DNA of 64,000 nt from Clostridiales bacterium. Its GTDB lineage: Bacteria > Bacillota > Clostridia > Lachnospirales > WQUN01. Positions within the stretch are counted from its first letter, which is position 1, and each line of letters starts with the position of its first letter. This document shows, in pieces, positions 44,429 to 54,100 of the stretch. The notes below the pieces were generated by a model. That model was not told the DNA's origin. It saw nothing but the letters and a program-made list of their open reading frames with translations, and did not search any database. The position numbers and the translations under genes are program-made. Location: contig JAISVZ010000047.1 in NCBI GenBank assembly GCA_031271295.1, positions 57,147 to 121,146 of the forward strand, in the 5' to 3' direction.

Positions 44429-45793
44429 ATGATACACAAATTTACAGCGGGCGGGTTATTTTTTTTGGTAGATACTGCAAGCGGAAGCATACACGCCGCG
44501 GACGAAGCCGTATACGATATCGCGTCCGATTTTGAAACCGAAACCGCGCAGGCCATTATCCGCAAATACAAAACCAAATATTCCGAAGCGGAAATTGCGG
44601 AATGCTTAGAGGAACTTACCGAGCTAAAAAACGCCGGAACCCTTTATTCGCGGGATATTTACGAAAACATACCGTTAAAGGAACTGGGCAAGCCCGTGGT
44701 TAAAGCGCTGTGTATGCACATGGCGCACGACTGTAACCTGAAATGCGGCTATTGCTTTGGCGCAGGAGGCGCGTTTAACGGCGAAAAGCAGCTTATGAGC
44801 CTTGATACCGCCAAAGAGGCGATTAATTTTGTTATAAAAAATTCCGGAAGCCGCAAAAACCTTGAAATTGATTTTTTCGGCGGCGAACCGCTAATGAACT
44901 TAAATGTTATTAAAGAAACCGTAGCCTACGCGCGGCAAAAGGAAAAAGAACACGGCAAGAAGTTCAACTTTACCCTTACCACAAACGGCGTTTTGCTTGG
45001 CGGGGAAACGAACCGCTTTATAAACGAAAACATGCAAAACGTGGTTTTAAGCCTTGACGGGCGCAAAGAAGTAAACGACAACATGCGCAAAACCGCAAAC
45101 TCCGCAGGTTCTTCCTACGATATTATTGTGCCCAAGTTTTTGGAGTTGGTAAAGGCAAGAGATTATAAAAATTACTACGTGCGTGCAACCTTTACCGCCG
45201 ATAATTTGGATTTTTCAAACGATGCCCTGCATTTAGCGCGGCTTGGGTTTAAGGAAATATCCGTTGAACCCGTTGTGGCGGACGAAACCCTGCCGTACGC
45301 CTTAAAGGGCGAGCATTTGGATGAAATATACCGGCAGTACGAAATACTTGCGCAGAAAATGGCCGAAGCAAACAAAGAGGGAAACGGCTTTAACTTTTTT
45401 CATTTTAATATAGACCTTGAGGGCGGCCCTTGCGTTTACAAACGTTTGGCGGGCTGCGGCGCGGGTACGGAATACCTTGCGGTAACGCCCTCCGGGGATT
45501 TATACCCCTGCCATCAGCTTGTTGGCAAGAGCGAATACCTTTTGGGCAGCGTTTACACGGGTATTACAAATACCGAAGCCGGACGCAAATTTAGAAATAC
45601 CAACGTTTACACAAAACCAAATTGCAAAAACTGCTGGGCAAAATTCATTTGCGGCGGAGGCTGCATAGCCAACGCGGTAAATACAAACGGAAACTTGGAA
45701 ACGCCTTACGAATACGGCTGCAAGCTTATGAAAAAAAGAATCGAGTGCGCAATACTGTACAAATATTATTTAAGCGAGCAAAACATATGTTAA
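44429..45793 (+). CDS. scfB: SCIFF radical SAM maturase
   Basis: 454 aa. N-terminal RiPP-recognition-like region (~1-85), radical SAM cluster motif CNLKCGYCF near residue 105, FFGGEPLMN and TTNG for SAM binding, then a SPASM/twitch region with Cys-rich motifs CGAGTEYLAVTPSGDLYPCHQ, CKNCWAKFICGGGC and a final Cys in YGCKLM. It makes thioether crosslinks in the SCIFF precursor. TTTTAGGAG ribosome binding site. The 3' end overlaps the GTPase gene by 7 nt. Confidence 0.97.
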   Translation: MIHKFTAGGLFFLVDTASGSIHAADEAVYDIASDFETETAQAIIRKYKTKYSEAEIAECLEELTELKNAGTLYSRDIYENIPLKELGKPVVKALCMHMAHDCNLKCGYCFGAGGAFNGEKQLMSLDTAKEAINFVIKNSGSRKNLEIDFFGGEPLMNLNVIKETVAYARQKEKEHGKKFNFTLTTNGVLLGGETNRFINENMQNVVLSLDGRKEVNDNMRKTANSAGSSYDIIVPKFLELVKARDYKNYYVRATFTADNLDFSNDALHLARLGFKEISVEPVVADETLPYALKGEHLDEIYRQYEILAQKMAEANKEGNGFNFFHFNIDLEGGPCVYKRLAGCGAGTEYLAVTPSGDLYPCHQLVGKSEYLLGSVYTGITNTEAGRKFRNTNVYTKPNCKNCWAKFICGGGCIANAVNTNGNLETPYEYGCKLMKKRIECAILYKYYLSEQNIC

Positions 45794-47697
45794 ACATCAG
45801 AAATATCGCGCTTATGGCGCATGTGGACGCGGGCAAAACCACCCTTACCGAGCGCATTTTATTTCAAAGCGGAGTTAAACGAACTTTGGGCAGCGTGAAC
45901 GAGGGCACAACGGAAACCGACAGCTTGGATGTGGAACGCGCACGCGGAATATCGGTTATATCGTCGCTTGTATCGTTTGAATTTGGCGGCGTTACCGTTA
46001 ACCTTACGGATACGCCCGGCCATACGGATTTTTTTTCGCAAACCGAACGCGCGTTTTTGGCGCTGGACGCTTGTATTGTGCTTGTATCCGCATCCGACGG
46101 CATACAGCCCGGCACGGAAACCGTTATTGAATACGCGAGGGAAAACGATGTGCCGATACTTTTTTTCATCAATAAATGCGACCAAAACCCAAGCGGGCGA
46201 AGCGAAGTTTTGGCGCAGCTAAAAGAAGCGCTCGGCGGTAGTGTTTTCGATTACGCGGCGGATAAATACGAAACCGCCGCCCTTTTTGACGACGATATAG
46301 CGGAGAATTTTTTATCCGGAGCCGCCGAGGATACAAACGCGGTAAACAAAATTATTGCGGAAAAATTCAAAACCCGCGAAATATACCCCGTGCTTTGCGG
46401 AAGCGCGCAAACCGGGGAGGGCGTTTCGGCGCTTATGGATGCGATTGCGGATATAATGCCGCCGCCGGATGAAAGCGCGGTAAATCCCGCAGCCCTATCA
46501 GGCGTAATTTTTTCGGTAGTACACGATAAAACCTTTGGGCGCGGGGCGTTAACCCGGCTTTATTCCGGTAAACTCAGCGTGCGCGATACGCTTAATTTCG
46601 GCGGGCAAACCTGCAAAATTACAATTATCAAACGGCAGGTAAACGGAAAATTAACCGACGCGAAGGAATTATCCGCGGGCGGTATCGCGCTTGTTTTCGG
46701 TTTAACAAACTGCCGCACAGGGGACTGCATTGGGGATAAAACCCTGCTTCCGAAACGCGCGGCGGCGGAGCTTACAAAAAAGGCGCTTTTAACCGCGCAA
46801 ATTACCCCGGATAACGAAGCGGATAAAGCCGCGCTTAAAAACGCTTTGGAAATGCTATCCGCCGAGGACCCTGCGCTTGAAGTGGAATGGGACGCGGTGC
46901 TTGGCAAAATGCGCGTAAACCTTATGGGAACAATACAGAAGGAAACTCTGCCGGCAATAATTGAGCAAAGGTTCGGACTGAAAGTTACAATCGGCGAAAC
47001 GGAAATAATCTACAAGGAAACGCTGGTTAAACCCGCCGCGGGTTTTGACGCGTACACAATGCCCAAACCTTCGTGGGCGATTTTAACCTTTCAGCTAACT
47101 CCCCTGCCTGCCGGAAGCGGGATAACGTATAAATGCAGCGCCGGGCCGGCAAGGTTAGCCTACCGCTACCGTGAGCAGGTTGCGCAATCTATCGCTCCGT
47201 CGCTTAAGCAGGGGCTTTGGGGATGGGAAGTAACGGATATGGCAATAGAACTGACCGACGGCGAGGATCACCCCATACATACCCACCCGCTGGATTTTAC
47301 AATTGCAACGCCTTTGGCGCTTTTCGACGGGCTTCGAAACGGCGGCACAAAACTTTTGGAACCGGTACTCAGCGTTAAATTTACATTCGAAAAAACTCAT
47401 TTGGGGCGGATAATAAGCGATATTATAAAAAAACGCGGGCAAACGGGCGAACAAACCTACCACGGGGATAATATAATATTAAACGCGGAAATTCCGCTTG
47501 CGGAATTTTTGGATTACCCGCAAACCTTCGCCTCCGTAACCTCCGGGCACGGAGTAATTAACCAAAAACTTTTAGGCTATAGGGACTGCCCGCCGCATTT
47601 GGGCAAAAAAATGCCCCGCCGAGGGGTAGACCCAAACGACAGGGCAAAGTATATTTTAGCGGCAAGGCACGCGCTTGGGGGAACGGTGTTTGAGTAG
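45787..47697 (+). CDS. TetM/EF-G-like translational GTPase linked to SCIFF genes
   Basis: 636 aa from the ATG at 45787, which overlaps scfB. G motifs: AHVDAGKTT (G1), RGISV (G2), DTPGH (G3) and NKCD (G4), then EF-G domains II-V. The length (TetM is 639 aa) and the YGWxVTD-like stretch GLWGWEVTDMAIELTDGEDHPIHTHPLDF fit the ribosomal-protection family. The domain IV tip that in TetM carries YSPVST reads DHPIHTH here, so a Pro is kept but the neighbours differ. Whether it confers tetracycline resistance cannot be told. Such GTPases occur repeatedly beside SCIFF genes in Clostridia, which suggests a native role in translation. Confidence 0.9.
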   Translation: MLNIRNIALMAHVDAGKTTLTERILFQSGVKRTLGSVNEGTTETDSLDVERARGISVISSLVSFEFGGVTVNLTDTPGHTDFFSQTERAFLALDACIVLVSASDGIQPGTETVIEYARENDVPILFFINKCDQNPSGRSEVLAQLKEALGGSVFDYAADKYETAALFDDDIAENFLSGAAEDTNAVNKIIAEKFKTREIYPVLCGSAQTGEGVSALMDAIADIMPPPDESAVNPAALSGVIFSVVHDKTFGRGALTRLYSGKLSVRDTLNFGGQTCKITIIKRQVNGKLTDAKELSAGGIALVFGLTNCRTGDCIGDKTLLPKRAAAELTKKALLTAQITPDNEADKAALKNALEMLSAEDPALEVEWDAVLGKMRVNLMGTIQKETLPAIIEQRFGLKVTIGETEIIYKETLVKPAAGFDAYTMPKPSWAILTFQLTPLPAGSGITYKCSAGPARLAYRYREQVAQSIAPSLKQGLWGWEVTDMAIELTDGEDHPIHTHPLDFTIATPLALFDGLRNGGTKLLEPVLSVKFTFEKTHLGRIISDIIKKRGQTGEQTYHGDNIILNAEIPLAEFLDYPQTFASVTSGHGVINQKLLGYRDCPPHLGKKMPRRGVDPNDRAKYILAARHALGGTVFE

Positions 47698-48062
47698 ATT
47701 TTACGCAAAAATCGGCAAGGGATGGGTTTTGGTATACCGCACCAAAAAAAAGACAAGGTGACTAACCGCCCTGTCTTTTAAATACTTTCAACATAATTAA
47801 TTGATAAAAAATAAATAATCAAGTAAACAAAATTAATCCGTAACAAACGTTACTCTGCCAGTATATGCTATCTATATAAAAATGTCAACTATACAAAATG
47901 TGGAATTTTACGATTTTCGAATCGAAATCCGCACAATATGCAAATTTAAAAAGACCCATAACAATCCTCTTTTTCGATAAATTTGTATTTTTTGGTTTAT
48001 ATGCAGTATATCATTCTTATAACGCGCAATCAAGTGCTAATATTCTTGCAAGATGCGCAATG
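47698..48062. other. Intergenic, convergent region
   Basis: Between the GTPase gene (+) and purD (-). It contains the hairpin at 47748-47779; the rest is AT-rich with no supported gene. Confidence 0.6.
47748..47779 (+). terminator. Terminator of the SCIFF-GTPase operon
   Basis: AAAAGACAAGG pairs with CCTGTCTTTT (one bulge) around a ~11-nt loop. A-run before and T-run after allow use from either strand, including the end of purD. Confidence 0.7.
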
Positions 48063-49334
48063 CTATTGCGCCGGTTTAAGTTTTCCAATATCCGTCCGAT
48101 AATGCATACCTTCAAACGAAACCAACCCCGCGCCCTCGTAAGCTCGCTTCACGGCGCTATCTAAATTTTCCCCCTGCGCGGCAATTCCCAAAACCCGCCC
48201 GCCGTTTGTAACTGTTTTGCCGTTTGCCAAACTTGTTCCGGCGTGGAAAACGTACAGGTTTTCTTTGTTTTCTAAGTTTTCAAGCCCTTTTATTTCAAAG
48301 CCCGTTTCGTATTTTTCCGGATACCCGCCGGATGCTAAAACAACGCAGGCGGCGGCGCTTTTTTTCCACTTAATATCCACAGTTCCAAGCGTTTGGTTAA
48401 CGCACGCTTTAAATATTGAGAGCAAATCCGTATCCAAACGAGGCAGTACGGCCTGAGTTTCAGGGTCGCCGAAGCGGGAATTGTATTCAATAACCTTCGG
48501 GCCGTCCGGGGTTAACATCAAGCCGAAATAAATTATTCCGGTAAAAGGCCGTCCCTCTTTAATTAGAGCTTCCGCCGTTGGTTTAAAAATTTTCTCCTCG
48601 CAAACCTTCGCGATATCCTCCGTATAAAACCGGCTTGGCGAAAACGCGCCCATACCTCCGGTATTAAGCCCCATATCGTTATCATAAACACGCTTATGAT
48701 CCTGGGAGGATACCATAGGCTTAATTGTTTTGCCGTCCGAAAAGGCGAGCACCGTAACCTCCGGCCCCGTCATAAATTCTTCAATTACAACGGTTTCGCC
48801 GGATGAACCGAAATTTTTCTCTATCATCATTTCGCGAAGGGTTTTTTCGGATTCGCCCTCGTTTTCGCAGTACACCGCGCCTTTTCCAAGCGCAAGCCCG
48901 TCCGCTTTTATAAACAGCGGGTGCTTGGTTTGCTTGATGTATTTAACCGCGTTTTCAAAGTTATTGAACGTTTCGTACGCTGCGGTTGGAATGCCGTATT
49001 TTTTCATTAATTCTTTGGAATACGCCTTGCTGTATTCAATAATTGCCGCCGCTTTATTTGGGCCGAAAACCTCCAAACCCGCGGCTTTAAAGGAATCCAC
49101 AATTCCCATCGAAAGAGGGTCGTCCGGGCCTATTACGGTAAAATCCACACTGTTTTCCTTCGCGAATTTCACCATATTTACTATATCCGTCGCCTTAATA
49201 TTTACGCATTCGGCAATTTGCGCAATTCCGGCGTTACCCGGTGCGCAGAAAATTTTTTCTATTTCGGGGTTTTCTTTAAGCTTCCAAACTATGGCGTGTT
49301 CACGCCCGCCGCCGCCAACAACCAAAACCTTCAT
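48063..49334 (-). CDS. purD: Phosphoribosylamine-glycine ligase
   Basis: 423 aa, normal length. It joins phosphoribosylamine and glycine with ATP to give GAR, step 2 of purine synthesis. N-terminal VLVVGGGGREHAIVWKL, ATP-grasp domain with FIKADGLALGKGAVYC, GPEVTVLAFSDG, GLNTGGMGAFSPSRFY and EYNSRFGDPETQAVL. Last gene of a purM-purN-purD unit; the ATG overlaps the purN stop by 1 nt. Confidence 0.97.
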   Translation of the reverse strand: MKVLVVGGGGREHAIVWKLKENPEIEKIFCAPGNAGIAQIAECVNIKATDIVNMVKFAKENSVDFTVIGPDDPLSMGIVDSFKAAGLEVFGPNKAAAIIEYSKAYSKELMKKYGIPTAAYETFNNFENAVKYIKQTKHPLFIKADGLALGKGAVYCENEGESEKTLREMMIEKNFGSSGETVVIEEFMTGPEVTVLAFSDGKTIKPMVSSQDHKRVYDNDMGLNTGGMGAFSPSRFYTEDIAKVCEEKIFKPTAEALIKEGRPFTGIIYFGLMLTPDGPKVIEYNSRFGDPETQAVLPRLDTDLLSIFKACVNQTLGTVDIKWKKSAAACVVLASGGYPEKYETGFEIKGLENLENKENLYVFHAGTSLANGKTVTNGGRVLGIAAQGENLDSAVKRAYEGAGLVSFEGMHYRTDIGKLKPAQ

Positions 49335-49924
49335 TATATTTCTCCCTTCGCAATCATTTGTATAGCCTTCGGCAATATCACATGCTCCGCCTCTTCCATT
49401 ACGCGTTTTTGCAATACCTCCGCAGTATCGCCCGGTTTAACTTCCACCGCTTTTTGCAAAATTATCGGCCCAGTATCGCAGCCCTCGTCCGCAAAATGAA
49501 CCGTTGCCCCGGTAATTTTTACTCCCGTTTCAAGCGCGGCTTCGTGAACCTTAAGCCCGTAAAACCCCTTCCCGCAAAAGGACGGAATTAAGGACGGGTG
49601 AATATTTATAACCCTTCCGGGAAAGTTCCTTATAAATTCAGGCGAAAGAACCGACAAAAACCCCGCCGTTACCGCAATCTCTGCCCCGTGTTTTTCAAGA
49701 ATACTAAGCATTTCCCGCTCCGCCTCGCAGGGCGTTTCAAAATCTTTTTTGCGTACCGCATACGCCGGAATATTATGCCGCTTTGCGCGTGTAAGCCCGT
49801 AAGCCAATTTGCTGCTTGATATAACGCAAACAACCTCGCCGTCTATTTTTCCGTTTTCGCAGTTGTCTATAATCGCTTGCAGGTTTGTGCCGCCACCGGA
49901 AATTAATACGCCGATTTTCAGCAT
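49334..49924 (-). CDS. purN: Phosphoribosylglycinamide formyltransferase
   Basis: 196 aa. It transfers a formyl group from 10-formyl-THF to GAR, step 3. Motifs: [48 protein letters not shown] (active His in HPS) and [16 protein letters not shown]. Overlaps purM by 7 nt and purD by 1 nt, so all three are coupled. Confidence 0.97.
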   Translation of the reverse strand: MLKIGVLISGGGTNLQAIIDNCENGKIDGEVVCVISSSKLAYGLTRAKRHNIPAYAVRKKDFETPCEAEREMLSILEKHGAEIAVTAGFLSVLSPEFIRNFPGRVINIHPSLIPSFCGKGFYGLKVHEAALETGVKITGATVHFADEGCDTGPIILQKAVEVKPGDTAEVLQKRVMEEAEHVILPKAIQMIAKGEI

Positions 49925-50943
49925 ATTTCAAGTTCATCCCCTTTAACAGCCTGCCCTATTACATAGGCTTTTTCGCCGTTTTCGCTCAAAATGCTTAAAG
50001 CTTCGTTTTCGTTTTCCTTCGGCACGGCAATGGCCATACCTATACCCATATTAAAAGTGCCGAACATATCCTCCGGCGAAACGTTCCCGTTTTTCCGAAT
50101 AAGGTCGAAAATGGGAAGCTCATCCCACGTGCCGCGTTTAATTTTCGCCGTTTTGCCCTTTGGGAACATACGCGGTATGTTTTCATAAAAACCGCCGCCG
50201 GTAATGTTGGCAATGCCGTTAACCTGAACTTTTCCTATTAAATCCAAAACAGATTTTACATATATCTTGGTGGGAGTAAGCAGCGCCTCGCCCAGAGTTA
50301 TCCCAAGCGAATCCAAAACCTCGCCAATGCTGCCCTTGGCAGGACGCAGAATTTTGCGCACCAAAGAAAAACCGTTGGAGTGAATTCCGCTGGAGGCTAT
50401 GCCGATAATGGAATCCCCTTCTTTTATTTTAGAGCCGTCAATGATTTTTGCCTTATCCACAATTCCCACAGCAAAACCGGCGATATCATATTCGTTTTCA
50501 TCGTAAAAACCGGGCATCTCGGCGGTTTCCCCGCCAATTAGCGCCGCTCCCGCAAGCATACAACCCTCGGCTATGCCCGCCACAATCGCCTCTATTTTTT
50601 CCGGATGGTTTTTACCGCACGCAATATAATCCAAAAAAAACAGCGGTTTTGCGCCGCAGCATATAATATCGTTTACGCACATCGCCACACAATCTATTCC
50701 AACCGTGTTGTGCTTGTCCGTTAAAAAAGCAATTTTGAGCTTTGTACCCACGCCGTCGGTACCCGAAACAAGCACCGGCTCCGCCATATCTTTTGCTTCG
50801 CTAATTGAAAACAAACCGCCGAAGCCTCCAATGCCGGATAAAACATTTTGCGTCAGGGTTTTTTCAACGTGTTTTTTCATAAGCGAAACACTTTTGTACC
50901 CCGCTTCAACGTCTACCCCGGCGGATTTATAATCCATTTTCAT
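49918..50943 (-). CDS. purM: Phosphoribosylformylglycinamidine cyclo-ligase
   Basis: 341 aa from the ATG at 50943 with AAGGAGG at 7 nt; a longer frame to 51027 has no site. It closes the imidazole ring of AIR, step 5. Motifs: [55 protein letters not shown] and [14 protein letters not shown]. It leads the purMND unit. purF is not adjacent, unlike in many operons. Confidence 0.97.
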   Translation of the reverse strand: MKMDYKSAGVDVEAGYKSVSLMKKHVEKTLTQNVLSGIGGFGGLFSISEAKDMAEPVLVSGTDGVGTKLKIAFLTDKHNTVGIDCVAMCVNDIICCGAKPLFFLDYIACGKNHPEKIEAIVAGIAEGCMLAGAALIGGETAEMPGFYDENEYDIAGFAVGIVDKAKIIDGSKIKEGDSIIGIASSGIHSNGFSLVRKILRPAKGSIGEVLDSLGITLGEALLTPTKIYVKSVLDLIGKVQVNGIANITGGGFYENIPRMFPKGKTAKIKRGTWDELPIFDLIRKNGNVSPEDMFGTFNMGIGMAIAVPKENENEALSILSENGEKAYVIGQAVKGDELEIC

Positions 50944-50969
50944 CTGAAACCTCCTTGTATAATTGCCGC

Positions 50970-50990
50970 GGGCGCAAAAGGCTTGCGCCC
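50970..50990 (-). promoter_or_regulatory. Hairpin in the purM leader
   Basis: Perfect 8-bp stem GGGCGCAA/TTGCGCCC with a 5-nt loop, between a TATAAT box (near 51025) and the purM ribosome binding site. No T-run, so not a terminator by itself; it could affect translation. No purine riboswitch is visible. Confidence 0.35.
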
Positions 50991-51104
50991 AACGGACTTT
51001 AAAATTTGCGTTAATGCAATTATACATGTTAGAGGGTATAAATAAAATATAAATATTTCTGGAACGTGTTATAAGCGGATGATATAGCGCTGCTTATTCA
51101 AAAC

Positions 51105-54100
51105 TTATAAGGCGGAAGGATTTAAATATTTATTAAACATTTCAAACACCAAATTCATGTCAATAGGCTTACCTATATGGTCGTCCATACCCGCTTCCAA
51201 ACAATTGTCAATATCCTCCTGATAAACGTTGGCGGTCATGGCGATAATCGGAAGCCTTTTGCGTGTTAAGCCGGCCGCGCCTATGCCGCCCATTGCGCTA
51301 ACGCCGCCGTGTGAGCTACCGTATCCCGCCGCTCCGTGTGAGCCGCCGTATCCCGCCGCGCCGTGTGAACCGCCGTACCCTGCCGCATCTGTTTGCTGCG
51401 ACGCGCCGGTAATTTCCGCGTCCCGAAGTAAGCTCCGAATTCTCCGGGTTGCCTCAAGCCCGTCCATTTCCGGCATTTGCACATCCATAAGCACCAAGTC
51501 GTACATATTCGGAGAATTTGCAATCATATCCAGCGCTTCTCGCCCGTTTTCCGCCTCGTCAATAATAATCCCCGTTCCGTCTAAAAGCGTAAGCAGAATT
51601 TCTCTGTTAATTTCAACATCCTCCGCTAAAAGTATGCGCTTACCGGCATAGCGCCCTTCGTCGTTCGTATTTGCCGCATCTTCGGGAATTTCGTCCTTCG
51701 GTTTGGGCAGAGCGTCCGGTGCGGATTTTTCCAGCTTAACGGTGAAAATAAATTTTGACCCCTTATTTTCCTCGGATTCAACCTTAATGCAGCCGCCCAT
51801 TTTTTCAATAATGCTCTTAGAAATGGGAAGCCCCAGCCCGGAGCCGCCGAATTTGCGCGAAATGCCTCCCTCCGCTTGTTCAAAAGCAAGGAAAATTCTC
51901 TCCTGCTGCTGGGGAGGAATACCTATTCCGTTATCCGTTATTTCAAAAACAAGCTCGCACAAGCCGCTATCTTCGCACAAAAGAGAGGCCGCAATGCTTA
52001 TTTCGCCAAGTTCAGGCGTAAATTTCACCGCGTTTGTTAATAGGTTAATTATTACCTGAGTAAGGCGCTGTTCATCCCCTCTGAAATAGGCGGGTACGTT
52101 ATTCGCAATTTCCGCAAAGAATTTTTGCTTTTTCTCCTCTAACCGGAACTGCACAAATGAAATTGCCTTGCGAAGCATTTCATTAAACGAAAACGCTTCG
52201 TTCGTAAGCTCCAACTTGTTTGCCTCTATTTTGGAAATGTCGAGAATATCGTTTATAATTGCCAGCAAATGCGATGACGCTTCATCTATTTTGTTCAGCG
52301 CGTAATTTTTTCGATCTATTACTTCCGCGCCTTGGCCTATGGCGGTCATTCCTATAATAGCGTTCATGGGGGTACGCATCTCGTGGCTCATTCTGGATAA
52401 AAACTCGCTCTTGGCGCGGTTAGCGGACTGAGCGGCGGCCAAGGTTTCGCGAAGCTTTTCCGTAGCTTTGCGCAGGTTCTCTTCCATTTCGTTGCGTATC
52501 ATAGCCTCGGCTATAAGCTCGCTTGCCGAACGCAGAATATTTTCCTTGTTATCCGAAAACAGCCTCTCCCGGTGGCAATCGTCAAAGCCGAGAAAACCCC
52601 AAAATGTGCCCTTCACGAAAATAGGCACAAGCATTATAGAAAGTATGCCCTGAGGCTCTAAAACCGACCTTTGCACCGAACCCAAATCGCGTACAATGCT
52701 GTTAAAGCAACGCCCTTTTTCCAATTCTTCCACCCAGCCGGGCGCAATACTCTCAAACGGCGCCTCTTTGGAAAGCAGTTCCTGCTGAGGAGGCACCTTT
52801 TCAGACCATTCGTATATTTGGGAAGTGTATAAAACACCGTCTTTTAAAGAGTTTTTCCATATATACATGCGGTCAACTTCCGCGGCGTCCGCCACGATAC
52901 CCATTGAAGATATCAAATCCCTGTCGAAGGTATCCGCGTTTGCTTTTAAAAGAATGGACGACATACGGTTAACCGCGTACAAAAGATTGTTTTGCGTTTC
53001 AACCTTATTTGTCATAAGCTGCGCAATATTGTTTGCCGCCTGTATTTTTGCCGCCTCTTCGTTGCGGATAACGGCGTTTGCCGCCATATGCCCGGCGGAG
53101 CGCAGTATATCGGATTCGTATTCGGAAAACGCCAATTCCTTTGTTAAATTTTCGAACAAAACGAAACCCCAAAATTCATCCACCATAAAAATGGGAGTTA
53201 CAAATACCGTTAAACATCCGTATTTTTTAAGCCCTTCGTTTTCGGGCAGAAGACGAATTGGGCTGTTTATACAGTTCCCGGCGGATAATACAGCTTCCCA
53301 CGCGGGTGCAACCTCGCTGTAGAGGCAATCCCTCAGGGATTCAATTGCCTTAGTTGTGCCGCCCTCGCTTAAAGACCATCGGTAAACCTGCGAAGCGTGC
53401 ATACCGTCAGGCTCAAGCGAATTGCGAAAAACCGACATTCTATCAAACTTTAACATGCCCGCAATAATTCCGATACCCTCGCTCATTGTATCCTCAAATG
53501 TTTCGCCGCTTCCCGACAGCAGAATAATTGCCGCCTTATTAAGAGTGTTCAGCATTTCCTCTCTGTTAAAAAGTGCGCTTTGCGCCCGCTTGATTTCCGT
53601 AACGTCAATTCCCTGGTGCATATGTACCTTGCGCCCTATCGGCCATTCAATAACCCGGTCGATTATGGATAAAACAGTGCCGGTAACGGGGTTGTCGTCC
53701 TCCCATAAAACCGGTTTTTCAGGGTTTCTCAAAAGCTCTGGCTTGTTGCACCACGCGCAGCGTTTTTCCTGCCCAAGCTGAACGTGTTTCCAGCATTTAT
53801 CGCCATGCGCGTCGTCGCTTAGCTTAAATGCGGCTTTCATTGCGCGGTTTACAAATAAAATTTCGTCCGTTTCAAGGTCGGAAACGTAAATGTAACTGTC
53901 CATTGTATCAAGTATATTTTCAAGCATTTCCTGCTGTTTCGCGCTTTCGGTTACGTCCACTCCGTATTCCAGATGCGCCTTTTTACCGCCCGGCCAATCT
54001 ATTAAAAGCGCGGTTTTTTTGTGAATCATATCCACGTATTCTTCCTTTTGCTGCCAGCGAACAACTCCGTTCGGGTTTTTTTTAAGCTCGTAATAAGGAC

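Noticed and set aside
50944..51104. Purine riboswitch upstream of purM
   Set aside because: I could not find the conserved three-way junction core; only a short hairpin is visible.
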